The notes under the pieces are model-generated. The model had not been told where the DNA came from, searched no databases, and saw only the letters and a list, made by a program, of their open reading frames with translations. From NCBI GenBank assembly GCA_025463615.1, contig JAODAU010000007.1, forward strand, positions 1 through 8,972: DNA of 8,972 nt, read 5' to 3'. This DNA is from Microbacteriaceae bacterium. Its GTDB lineage: Bacteria > Actinomycetota > Actinomycetes > Actinomycetales > Microbacteriaceae. Below, piece by piece: positions 1 through 5,759 of this stretch; position 1 is the first letter of the stretch; each line of letters opens with the position of its first letter. The position numbers and the translations under genes were made by a program.

Positions 1-1039
1 CCCGCACCCACTGCGGCAGCGTCAGCTGCAGCGCCGCGTTCAACACCGTCAGGGTGCCGATCCACGCAAGACCGGCGACGACCAGCAGCACGAGCGTCGG
101 CGCGAACGGCAGAGTCGCGGCGCCCACGACACCGAGACCGTAGGCGACCGCGCTGCCCGCCAGCACCCCGTTGTCGGGCACGCGGGAGCGCACGGACGGC
201 AGCACGAACACGCCCACGAGCGCCCCCACGCCGAGAGCGGCCAGCATCACGCCGTACCCGCCCGAGTCGAGCTTGAGCCGACCGCTCGCGACCAGCGGCA
301 GCAGCGCCCACAGCGCACTCGCGGGCAACGCGAACAGCGCCGATCGCAGCAGGATGCGCCGCACCAGCGCCGCCGCGACCACGTACCGCACCCCCGCCCG
401 CAGCGCGTCCCTGAACCGCTCGCGGTCGTCGAGCCCGGGCTGCGCCGGCCTCTTCCACCAGATCAGCGCCGCGACCGTGCCCACGAAGCTCAGCGCGTTG
501 ATGCCGAACACCACCGAGGTTCCGGCCCAGGCGAGCACGAACCCGGCCAGCGCCGGCCCGATCGCGCGCGCCCCGTTCACCGTCACGCCGTTGAGGCCGG
601 CCGCCGCGGGGATCTGGTCGCGCGGCACCAGCTCCGGCTGGATCGCCTGCCACGCCGGCCCGATGAGCGCGGATGCCGCCCCCAGCAGGAACGTGAACAG
701 CAGCAGCACCCCGGGTGTGAGCCTGCCGACCATCGACACCACGGTGAGTCCGAGCGCCAGCACGGCGCTCACGGCTGACCCGCCGATCAGCAGGCGGCGC
801 CGGTCGAAGGAGTCGGCGAACACTCCGGCCGGCAGCGCGAAGAGGATGGTCGGTGCGAGGCTGGCCGTCTGCACCAGGGCGACGATGGTGGCGGATGCCG
901 CGGCATCCACCAGGTACCACTGGGCGCCGACGGTCTGCATCCAGGTGCCGACGTTGGAGCCGAGCTGCGCGATCCACAGCACGCGGAACGCCGTGACGCC
1001 GAGCGGCGCCCACGGCGAGACTGCGCGAGCGTCGGCCAC
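1..1039 (-). CDS. MFS exporter (MFS_3 / EntS-like), 3' end outside window
   Basis: Inner-membrane major facilitator superfamily exporter. The reverse complement from 1039 is open for 346 codons to the left edge, so about 50–100 C-terminal residues are probably missing. The protein alternates hydrophobic helices with short loops. Residues 71–84 (PAGVFADSFDRRRL) are the MFS motif A loop between helices 2 and 3. Residues 128–185, with GPAWQAIQPELVPRDQIPAA, NGARAIGPALAG and FGINALSF, are characteristic of the MFS_3 (enterobactin-exporter-like) branch, usually drug/proton antiporters or siderophore exporters; the substrate cannot be told. The start is GTG at 1039, with AGGA six bases upstream of it. 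It begins 8 bases after the stop of the TM2-domain gene, so the two are probably co-transcribed. Codon use is typical of the high-GC genome. A 311-codon open frame on the opposite strand (171–1106) is a shadow of this gene. Confidence 0.92.
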   Translation of the reverse strand, partial: MADARAVSPWAPLGVTAFRVLWIAQLGSNVGTWMQTVGAQWYLVDAAASATIVALVQTASLAPTILFALPAGVFADSFDRRRLLIGGSAVSAVLALGLTVVSMVGRLTPGVLLLFTFLLGAASALIGPAWQAIQPELVPRDQIPAAAGLNGVTVNGARAIGPALAGFVLAWAGTSVVFGINALSFVGTVAALIWWKRPAQPGLDDRERFRDALRAGVRYVVAAALVRRILLRSALFALPASALWALLPLVASGRLKLDSGGYGVMLAALGVGALVGVFVLPSVRSRVPDNGVLAGSAVAYGLGVVGAATLPFAPTLVLLVVAGLAWIGTLTVLNAALQLTLPQWVR

Positions 1040-1047
1040 GGGATGTC

Positions 1048-1380
1048 CTAGCTCCAGTTGGTCACGGGGAGCCCGTCGCCGTCATGGGCGGAGCCGGCCA
1101 GGATGACGATCCAGTCGACCAGCGGCCAGATGCCGAGCGTCGCCCAGCCCACGAGCAGCTTGGCGACGCCCATGCCGATGTTGCCCAGGTAGAAGCGGTC
1201 GACGCCGAGACCGCCGAGGAAGAATCCGAGGATGCTGGCGACCGTGCGGCTCTTCGGCGAGACCACCCCGGCGTACCGCACGATGGGTCGCGACTGCACG
1301 TAGGCCGTGCCGTCCCACCAGTGTTCGAGGGTGGGATTGCTCGGGTCTGCGTACCACCCGGGTGGGGCCGTGTTCGTCAT
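1048..1380 (-). CDS. DUF2510–TM2 domain membrane protein, 110 aa
   Basis: Small membrane protein with two recognisable modules. Residues 7–28 (PGWYADP…HWWDGTAYV) are a DUF2510 segment, an actinobacterial motif usually found next to membrane domains. Residues 41–95 are a TM2 domain: two hydrophobic helices (about 46–60 and 72–95) around the signature GGLGVDRFYLG, with DRFY at 61–64. The molecular role of such proteins is unknown. The ATG at 1380 is preferred over an in-frame ATG at 1440. The DUF2510 module begins right after it, and a promoter (TTGACC, 17-base spacer, CAGCAT) ends six bases before it, giving a leaderless transcript. The longer version would add 20 unrelated residues and overlap the divergent gene's start, although an AGGA does sit eight bases before ATG 1440. 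It is followed after 8 bases by the MFS gene. Confidence 0.88.
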   Translation of the reverse strand: MTNTAPPGWYADPSNPTLEHWWDGTAYVQSRPIVRYAGVVSPKSRTVASILGFFLGGLGVDRFYLGNIGMGVAKLLVGWATLGIWPLVDWIVILAGSAHDGDGLPVTNWS

Positions 1381-1386
1381 GTCGCA

Positions 1387-1415
1387 ATGCTGGCCGAACG
1401 GGGCTCCCCGGTCAA
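1387..1415 (-). promoter_or_regulatory. Promoter of the TM2–MFS pair, probably leaderless
   Basis: On the minus strand, TTGACC (1415–1410), a 17-base spacer and CAGCAT (1392–1387) fit a vegetative sigma-70-type promoter: good -35, weak -10 keeping the conserved second A and last T. The -10 ends six bases before ATG 1380, so transcription should start at or next to the start codon. No Shine-Dalgarno lies upstream of that ATG. Prediction from sequence only. Confidence 0.55.
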
Positions 1416-1425
1416 TTCGGCGGCG

Positions 1426-1431
1426 TACACT
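1426..1431 (+). promoter_or_regulatory. -10 box (TACACT) of the 80-aa gene, probably leaderless
   Basis: TACACT matches the actinobacterial TANNNT -10 pattern and ends seven bases before ATG 1439, the spacing that puts transcription start at the A of the start codon. No purine-rich ribosome site precedes the ATG. No convincing -35 is seen at 17 bases (1403–1408 reads gctccc). Confidence 0.5.
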
Positions 1432-1438
1432 CCCCGCC

Positions 1439-1681
1439 ATGGGAGCATTCCTGCGAGAGATCGACCCTGAACGGGTCGCCCGCCAGCGGAGGCTGGCCCG
1501 CGAGGTGCGACGCGTTCACTTCATCGTGCTCGCCGTCACGAGCGCGGTGTTGTGTCTCCTGTTCGCCCTGCGAATCGCCGTCGACGGTCTCTCCCCCTGG
1601 GGAATCCTGGAGGCGATTGCGGTCGTCCTGCTCGCGGTATCGATCTTCTTGGCCATCCGGCTTCCCGGTTCGCCCCGCTGA
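1439..1681 (+). CDS. Small two-helix membrane protein, 80 aa, unknown function
   Basis: Not recognised as a named family. Residues 1–26 form a charged N-terminus rich in Arg and Glu (MGAFLREIDPERVARQRRLA…), likely cytoplasmic. Two hydrophobic stretches follow, at about 27–48 and 54–74, separated by a short DGLSPWG turn; the tail is RLPGSPR. By the positive-inside rule both ends would be cytoplasmic. ATG 1439 is preferred over upstream in-frame starts because a TACACT -10 box ends seven bases before it and the upstream residues look like non-coding antisense of the TM2 gene. It is divergent from the TM2–MFS pair across 58 bases. Its stop lies six bases before the copied lepA stop at 1688, so before the insertion it would have converged directly on lepA. 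Codon use is high-GC and native. Confidence 0.75.
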   Translation: MGAFLREIDPERVARQRRLAREVRRVHFIVLAVTSAVLCLLFALRIAVDGLSPWGILEAIAVVLLAVSIFLAIRLPGSPR

Positions 1682-1687
1682 GCCGGG

Positions 1688-1723
1688 CTACTTCTTCTTG
1701 ACCTCGGTGTCGCCGGAGACCGC
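1688..1723 (-). repeat. Displaced copy of the lepA 3' end (left border of insertion)
   Basis: Read on the minus strand this encodes AVSGDTEVKKK and a TAG stop, closely matching the real LepA C-terminus [18 protein letters not shown]. At DNA level 1703–1723 matches 2354–2374 at 19 of 21 bases in the same orientation, and ctacttctt (1688–1696) matches 2330–2338 exactly, including the stop codon. The real lepA end has 9 extra bases between these two blocks. Similarity stops abruptly beyond 1723. Inferred to be the original lepA 3' end, separated from its gene by the 642-base segment to the right. Confidence 0.75.
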
Positions 1724-1742
1724 CAAGTGCGCGTACAGGATG

Positions 1743-1748
1743 GATACT
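1743..1748 (+). promoter_or_regulatory. -10 box (GATACT) of the 79-aa gene, probably leaderless
   Basis: GATACT matches TATAAT at four of six positions and ends six bases before ATG 1755, the leaderless spacing also seen at other genes here. There is no Shine-Dalgarno sequence. No good -35 is seen 17 bases upstream (1720–1725). An alternative in-frame ATG at 1740 would add five residues (MDTDR) but would put this box inside the coding region. Confidence 0.4.
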
Positions 1749-1754
1749 GATCGT

Positions 1755-1994
1755 ATGGCCGAGAAGAAGAGTGGCAATTTGATTGCCGCGTGGTGGAACA
1801 TCGTGATTTGTGGCGGCCTGTTCGTGGGAATGATCGTCTTTGGCATCACAACCAATCCATTCGGGTTCTTTGTCGCCGTGATCGCGGCAGTCATGGAAGT
1901 CGTGTTCATCCGGATGCTTCTTCAGATACACAAAGAGCGACGCGAAGATGCCTTAAAAATTGTGACGGAGCGCAATACGGCCGGGACGAATTAG
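1755..1994 (+). CDS. Small two-helix membrane protein, 79 aa, cassette cargo
   Basis: Not recognised. It begins with a lysine-containing N-terminus (MAEKKSGNLIAAW). Hydrophobic helices follow at about residues 14–32 and 37–57, separated by TNPFG, then a charged cytoplasmic-type tail of about 20 residues (QIHKERREDALKIVTERN). About half G+C, with codons such as att, ttt, gga and aaa that the neighbouring housekeeping genes avoid. This fits recent acquisition with the surrounding segment. Its TAG stop (1992–1994) overlaps the TAA of the converging 84-aa gene, the two sharing the bases TTAG. ATG 1755 is chosen for its position six bases after a -10-like hexamer; ATG 1740 in the same frame is possible. 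The protein-like hydrophobicity pattern supports a real gene, but function is unknown. Confidence 0.65.
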   Translation: MAEKKSGNLIAAWWNIVICGGLFVGMIVFGITTNPFGFFVAVIAAVMEVVFIRMLLQIHKERREDALKIVTERNTAGTN

Positions 1995-2245
1995 TGCGGG
2001 TGGCCGAAGATGCCCACGGCCACGAAAACTGACCCGATCACAATTCCAAATAAGGCCGGAACCACCACACCCGTGCTGACCGGGGTGCGCGCCATCCGGC
2101 CACCCCATCGCCGACCGTACATAGCTGTGTTCTGTCGCACGATTTGCGACTGAACCGCGACGCGATATTTGATGAGGAAGCTGCACCCCACGATGACTAC
2201 GGCACCAATCACAGTGACAATCAGATTGGTCCATGTCCAGTGCAT
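1991..2245 (-). CDS. Small two-helix membrane protein, 84 aa, cassette cargo
   Basis: Unnamed. Hydrophobic helices lie at about residues 5–26 (NLIVTVIGAVVIVGCSFLI) and 59–80 (GVVVPALFGIVIGSVFVAVG). Between them is a basic hydrophilic loop of about 30 residues (KYRVAVQSQIVRQN…GRRWGGRMART), so both termini probably face out and the Arg-rich loop is cytoplasmic. This architecture resembles unannotated small actinobacterial membrane proteins I have a general impression of, but I cannot name a family. The ATG at 2245 has GGGAG five bases upstream, a good ribosome site, unlike its leaderless neighbour. It lies 84 bases downstream of lepA in the same direction with no clear terminator between, so read-through from lepA is possible. 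It converges tail to tail with the 79-aa gene. G+C is lower than the genome background. Confidence 0.7.
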   Translation of the reverse strand: MHWTWTNLIVTVIGAVVIVGCSFLIKYRVAVQSQIVRQNTAMYGRRWGGRMARTPVSTGVVVPALFGIVIGSVFVAVGIFGHPH

Positions 2246-2329
2246 TATTGCTCCCGAGATCGGCTGAAGACATCATGCCAGCAACCGAACGCCTTCAGCG
2301 AGCGGTAACGGCCAGCAGCGGCTCGACGA

Positions 2330-2374
2330 CTACTTCTTTTCTCGTTTTGCAGACTCGGTGTCGCCCGAGAGCGC
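2330..2374 (-). repeat. Functional lepA 3' end, right-hand copy of the direct repeat
   Basis: Partner of 1688–1723: 2354–2374 matches 1703–1723 at 19/21 bases and 2330–2338 matches 1688–1696 exactly. The bases between (2339–2353), coding for part of SAKREKK, are A/T-rich on the coding strand (tctgcaaaacgagaaaag). They have no counterpart in the left copy, whose tail is VKKK. This suggests the last codons of the present lepA came with the insert. Confidence 0.7.
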
Positions 2375-4189
2375 GGCGATGAACGCCTCCTGGGGCACCT
2401 CCACGCGACCCACCATCTTCATGCGCTTCTTGCCCTCCTTCTGCTTCTCGAGGAGCTTGCGCTTGCGGGTGATGTCGCCGCCGTAGCACTTGGCCAGGAC
2501 GTCCTTGCGCATCGCCGAGATCGACTCGCGGGCGATGATGCGCGCGCCGATCGCCGCCTGGATCGGCACCTCGAACTGCTGGCGCGGGATGAGCTTCTTG
2601 AGCCGCTCCGTCATGAGCACGCCGTAGGCGTACGCCTTGTCCTTGTGCACGATCGCGCTGAACGCGTCGACCGTCTCGCCCTGCAGCAGGATGTCCACCT
2701 TGACCAGGTCGGCATCCTGGTCGCCGCTCGGCTCGTAGTCGAGGGAGGCGTAGCCGGCCGTCTTCGACTTGAGCTGGTCGAAGAAGTCGAAGACGATCTC
2801 GCCGAGCGGGATCGTGTAGCGGATCTCCACCCGATCCTCGCCGAGGTAGTCCATGCCGATCAGGTTGCCGCGGCGCGACTGGCAGAGCTCCATGATGGTG
2901 CCCACGTAGTCCTTGGGGGCCAGGATCGCGGCCTTCACCATGGGCTCGCTCACCGACGCGATCTTCGTTCCTGTCGGGAACTCGCTCGGGTTGGTCACCG
3001 TGAAGTGCTTCCTGTCCTCGGTGGTCACCTCGTAGGTCACCGACGGCGCCGTCGAGATGAGGTCGAGGCCGAACTCGCGCTCGAGGCGCTCCGTGACGAT
3101 CTCGAGGTGCAGGAGGCCGAGGAATCCGCAGCGGAAGCCGAAGCCGAGCGCCACCGAGGTCTCGGGCTCGTAGACGAGCGCGGCATCCGAGAGCTTGAGC
3201 TTGTCGAGGGCCTCGCGCAGCACCGGGTAGTCGCTGCCGTCGATCGGGTACAGCCCCGAGAAGACCATGGGCTTCGGATCGGTGTAGCCCGGAAGCGCCT
3301 GCGTCGACGGCTTCGCCGCGTTGGTGACGGTGTCGCCCACCTTCGACTGCCGCACATCCTTCACGCCGGTGATCAGGTAGCCGACCTCGCCGACGCCGAG
3401 GCCCTTCGTGGGCGTGGGCTCTGGCGAGGAGACGCCGATCTCGAGCAGCTCGTGCACCGCGCGGGTGGACATCATCTGGATGCGCTCGCGCGGCTTGAGC
3501 TGCCCGTCGATCATGCGCACGTAGGTGATCACGCCGCGGTAGGAGTCGTAGACCGAGTCGAAGATCATGGCGCGCGACGGGGCCTTCGGATCGCCCTTCG
3601 GCGCCGGGATCAGCCGCACGACCTCGTCGAGCAGCTCGGTCACGCCGACGCCGGTTTTGCCCGAGACGCGCAGCACGTCCTCCGGCTTACCGCCGATCAG
3701 GCTGGCGAGCTCCTGCGCATACTTGTCCGGCTCGGCCGCCGGCAGGTCGATCTTGTTGAGCACCGGGATGATCGTGAGGTCGTTGTCGAGGGCGAGGTAG
3801 AGATTGGCGAGTGTCTGCGCCTCGATGCCCTGGGCGGCATCCACCAGCAGGATGGCGCCCTCACAGGCCGCGAGCGAGCGCGAGACCTCGTAGGTGAAGT
3901 CCACGTGGCCGGGGGTGTCGATCATGTTCAGGGCGTATGTCGCGTCGTCCAGGGCCCACGGCATCCGCACCGCCTGGCTCTTGATGGTGATGCCGCGCTC
4001 GCGCTCGATGTCCATGCGGTCGAGGTACTGGGCGCGCATGTCGCGGTCGCTCACCACGCCGGTGATGCCGAGCATCCGGTCGGCCAGCGTCGATTTGCCG
4101 TGGTCGATGTGGGCGATGATGCAGAAGTTGCGGATGAAGGCGGGGTCGGTCGATGCCGGCTCGAGGGCCTTCACTGCTTTGGGGCTCAC
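2330..4189 (-). CDS. lepA: Elongation factor 4 (LepA), ribosome back-translocase GTPase
   Basis: Translational GTPase that binds stalled or mispositioned ribosomes and affects tRNA movement or 30S maturation; cytosolic, partly membrane-associated. 619 residues, close to the family's usual ~600. Visible GTPase motifs: G1 AHIDHGKST (26–34), switch [11 protein letters not shown] (62–71), G3 DTPGH (91–95), G4 NKID (145–148) and SGKTG further on. The EF-G-like domains and the LepA-specific C-terminal domain follow ([35 protein letters not shown]). GTG 4189 is preferred: AGAGG lies five bases upstream, and the product [27 protein letters not shown] starts as the family does. An in-frame ATG at 4240 would add 17 residues with no family look. 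The C-terminal tail ([12 protein letters not shown]) seems to have been replaced by the insertion at 1688–2329. It lies 55 bases after the XRE gene. hemW, the usual gene after lepA in many bacteria, is not in the window. Confidence 0.97.
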   Translation of the reverse strand: MSPKAVKALEPASTDPAFIRNFCIIAHIDHGKSTLADRMLGITGVVSDRDMRAQYLDRMDIERERGITIKSQAVRMPWALDDATYALNMIDTPGHVDFTYEVSRSLAACEGAILLVDAAQGIEAQTLANLYLALDNDLTIIPVLNKIDLPAAEPDKYAQELASLIGGKPEDVLRVSGKTGVGVTELLDEVVRLIPAPKGDPKAPSRAMIFDSVYDSYRGVITYVRMIDGQLKPRERIQMMSTRAVHELLEIGVSSPEPTPTKGLGVGEVGYLITGVKDVRQSKVGDTVTNAAKPSTQALPGYTDPKPMVFSGLYPIDGSDYPVLREALDKLKLSDAALVYEPETSVALGFGFRCGFLGLLHLEIVTERLEREFGLDLISTAPSVTYEVTTEDRKHFTVTNPSEFPTGTKIASVSEPMVKAAILAPKDYVGTIMELCQSRRGNLIGMDYLGEDRVEIRYTIPLGEIVFDFFDQLKSKTAGYASLDYEPSGDQDADLVKVDILLQGETVDAFSAIVHKDKAYAYGVLMTERLKKLIPRQQFEVPIQAAIGARIIARESISAMRKDVLAKCYGGDITRKRKLLEKQKEGKKRMKMVGRVEVPQEAFIAALSGDTESAKREKK

Positions 4190-4244
4190 GCGTACCTCTG
4201 GTCGATGCTGGGAGTCAGAACACACAATTCTCCCATGCATAGCG

Positions 4245-4532
4245 CTACCCGCCGTACCCGCGCTCGGCGCGCAGCCGATCGGCCGGGTGCGTGCGCGCCA
4301 CGGGCTGCCCCTTCAGCCCGGTCACGAGCTCGGCCGGGTCCACGTCGAGGCCCGCGGCGATCCTCAGGATGACGGCGAGGGTGGGATTGCCGGTGCCGCG
4401 CTCGAGGCGGCCGACGGCGGTCCAGTGCATGTCGCTGAGGTCGGCCAGCGTCTCCTGGCTGATGCCGAGGTGCTGACGGGCGGCGCGCACCCGGGAGCCG
4501 AATTCGCGCGCGGCTGTAGAGGAAACGGTCAT
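4245..4532 (-). CDS. XRE-family transcriptional regulator, 95 aa
   Basis: DNA-binding protein of the Cro/C1 (XRE) helix-turn-helix type. The domain spans about residues 12–70. SQETLADLS (25–33) is the first HTH helix and [11 protein letters not shown] (36–46) the recognition helix and following turn, then [22 protein letters not shown], typical of helices 4–5. There is no sensor or oligomerisation domain beyond a 25-residue polar tail. The target is unknown; autoregulation is common in this class. ATG 4532 has AGGA five bases upstream. A TAnnnT hexamer (TACCCT, minus strand 4573–4568) could be a -10 for its own promoter about 30 bases before the start, flanked by a short CGGA/TCCG inverted repeat (4561–4564 and 4574–4577), but the -35 is poor. 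It follows the aminotransferase by 56 bases and precedes lepA by 55, all in one direction, so it may also be co-transcribed. Confidence 0.88.
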   Translation of the reverse strand: MTVSSTAAREFGSRVRAARQHLGISQETLADLSDMHWTAVGRLERGTGNPTLAVILRIAAGLDVDPAELVTGLKGQPVARTHPADRLRAERGYGG

Positions 4533-4588
4533 GGTGATCCTGATCGATCGGTGACGGGTACGGAGACAGGGTATCCGACACCCAGCGC

Positions 4589-5728
4589 TCAAGGCGTTGG
4601 CAGCCTGCGAAGCCCCTCGAGCAGGTCGGCCTCCGTCGCCGCGACGCACACCCGGATCCAGCCCTCGCCCGACCGCCCGAACGCGCTGCCGGGCGCGATC
4701 GCCACGCGCTGGTGCACCAGGAAGCGCTCGGCCCAGACCGCGACATCCCCTCCCGTCGCGTGCGAGACGTCCACCCACAGGTAGAAGGCGCCGCTCGGCT
4801 GCAGGTAGCGGATGCCGCGCTCGTCGAGCAGCGCGCACGCGGCCTCGAGGTTGGCTCGGTAGTGCTCGCGCGAGGCGGAGACGTGCTGGTGATCGCCGGT
4901 GATCGCCGCGACGCCGGCGACCTGGTCGGGTCGCGCGACGCAGCTGATCGCCGCCTCCTGCACCGTGCGCATCACCTCGGTCATGCCCGGCGGCGTCACG
5001 AGGTAGCCGACGCGCACGCCGGTCATCGCGTAGGTCTTCGAGAGGGAGAAGACCGAGAAGACCCGATCCTCGTCGTCGAGGGTGGCGATGCTCACGTGCG
5101 GCTCGCCATAGGTGAAGTACTCGTAGACCTCGTCGCTGAGCACCCAGAGGTCGTGGCGGCGGGCGAAGTCGAGCAGGCGGCGCAGGGTCGGCTCGTCGAA
5201 GACGCTGCCGAGCGGGTTCGACGGCGAGTTGACGATGATCACCCGCGTTCGGTCGGTGACGAGCCGCTCGAGCTCCTCCAGGTCGGGGGCGAAGCCGTGC
5301 TCGGGGCGCAGCGTGTACGGCACCGGCCTGGCCTGCAGCATCCGCGCGTTCATGCTGAACGTCGTGTAGCCCGGGTCGGGCACGAGCACCTCGTCGCCCG
5401 CCGCCAGCAGGATGTGCATCGCCTGGTGCAGCGCCTGCGTCGCGCCCACCGTCACCCAGACCTGCTCCACGTCGGCGTGGATGCCGTTCTCCCGGGCCAG
5501 CTTCTCCACGATCGCGCTGCGCAGCTCGGGGATTCCGCCGTTCGCCGTGTAGTTCGTCTGGTCGCGGGCCCAGGCGTCGCGCGCGGCGGCGATGATGTGC
5601 GGGGCGACCGGCCGATCCGGCTCACCGACGCCCAGCGAGATCACGTCGTCGAGCTCGACGGCGATCTCGTAGATGCGGCGGATCCCGGAGGGCGGAACCG
5701 ACGCGATGTGCGGCGCGAGCGAGGGCAT
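4589..5728 (-). CDS. PLP-dependent class I/II aminotransferase
   Basis: Fold-type I aminotransferase of the aspartate/aromatic group, 379 residues, full length, cytosolic; it moves an amino group between an amino acid and a 2-oxo acid. Expected residues are present: the N-terminal substrate-binding stretch VISLGVGEPD (29–38), cofactor-ring Tyr121 in DPGYTTF, Asn171 in SPSNPLG, Asp199 in SDEVYE (pairs with the pyridine nitrogen), the Schiff-base Lys231 in SLSKTYAMTG, Arg238 in VRVGY (phosphate) and Arg359 in WIRVCVA (substrate carboxylate). Nothing shows the substrate; alanine, aspartate or aromatic specificity are all possible. ATG 5728 has no ribosome site, but TACGCT ends six bases upstream on the minus strand, indicating a leaderless message. 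It is divergent from the alpha/beta-hydrolase-fold gene over 31 bases and the first gene of the leftward run ending with lepA. Confidence 0.95.
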   Translation of the reverse strand: MPSLAPHIASVPPSGIRRIYEIAVELDDVISLGVGEPDRPVAPHIIAAARDAWARDQTNYTANGGIPELRSAIVEKLARENGIHADVEQVWVTVGATQALHQAMHILLAAGDEVLVPDPGYTTFSMNARMLQARPVPYTLRPEHGFAPDLEELERLVTDRTRVIIVNSPSNPLGSVFDEPTLRRLLDFARRHDLWVLSDEVYEYFTYGEPHVSIATLDDEDRVFSVFSLSKTYAMTGVRVGYLVTPPGMTEVMRTVQEAAISCVARPDQVAGVAAITGDHQHVSASREHYRANLEAACALLDERGIRYLQPSGAFYLWVDVSHATGGDVAVWAERFLVHQRVAIAPGSAFGRSGEGWIRVCVAATEADLLEGLRRLPTP

Positions 5729-5734
5729 TACCCC

Positions 5735-5740
5735 AGCGTA
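5735..5740 (-). promoter_or_regulatory. -10 box (TACGCT) of the aminotransferase, leaderless
   Basis: On the minus strand TACGCT (5740–5735) fits TANNNT and ends six bases before ATG 5728. There is no recognisable -35 at 17 bases (minus-strand gcatgc) and no Shine-Dalgarno. It lies back to back with the -10 of the divergent gene. Confidence 0.5.
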
Positions 5741-5747
5741 TTGCGCC

Positions 5748-5753
5748 TACGAT
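5748..5753 (+). promoter_or_regulatory. -10 box (TACGAT) of the alpha/beta-hydrolase-fold gene, leaderless
   Basis: TACGAT fits TANNNT, matches TATAAT at four positions, and ends six bases before ATG 5760. No -35 is evident at 5725–5730 and no ribosome site precedes the ATG. Only seven bases separate it from the opposing -10 box. Confidence 0.5.
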
Positions 5754-5759
5754 CGAGGC

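Larger units (their letters stand above)
1688..2329. mobile_element. Low-GC cassette inserted at the lepA 3' end
   Basis: Segment between the two direct copies of the lepA 3' end. G+C of 1741–2280 is 294/540 (54%) by hand count, well under the flanks; samples at 2401–2460 and 5761–5820 give 60% and 72%. It contains the family-enriched heptamer GGATGCC nowhere and uses A/T-ending codons freely. Cargo is two convergent small membrane-protein genes. No integrase, transposase or terminal inverted repeat is present, so how it inserted is unknown. The geometry, with the gene 3' end restored and the old end displaced, resembles site-specific integration into a gene terminus. 'Mobile element' is an inference from borders and composition. 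Confidence 0.5.

Noticed and set aside
171..1106. 311-codon open frame on the plus strand
   Set aside because: Antisense to the MFS exporter; composition is Ser/Thr/Ala/Arg-rich nonsense, and the minus strand gives clear MFS motifs.
1688..1909. 73-codon minus-strand open frame ending in the lepA-like tail
   Set aside because: Most of it is antisense to the 79-aa membrane protein; only the last dozen codons match lepA, so it is treated as a displaced repeat and not a gene.
2263..2299. Inverted repeat GCTGAAG/CTTCAGC downstream of lepA as a terminator
   Set aside because: Only 7 bases with a 23-base loop and no T-run; too weak to call.
4190..4244. Separate promoter for lepA in the 55-base gap
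   Set aside because: Only loose -10-like strings (TATGCA, GAGAAT) and no -35; lepA may be read from upstream genes, so no promoter is called.
2645..4372. 575-codon open frame on the plus strand opposite lepA
   Set aside because: Low-complexity His/Arg/Val/Leu-rich translation, a product of third-position GC bias in lepA.
1327..4390. 14-base direct repeat gagggtgggattgc at 1327 and 4377
   Set aside because: Both copies encode Asn-Pro-Thr-Leu inside unrelated proteins (TM2 protein and XRE regulator); likely coding coincidence.
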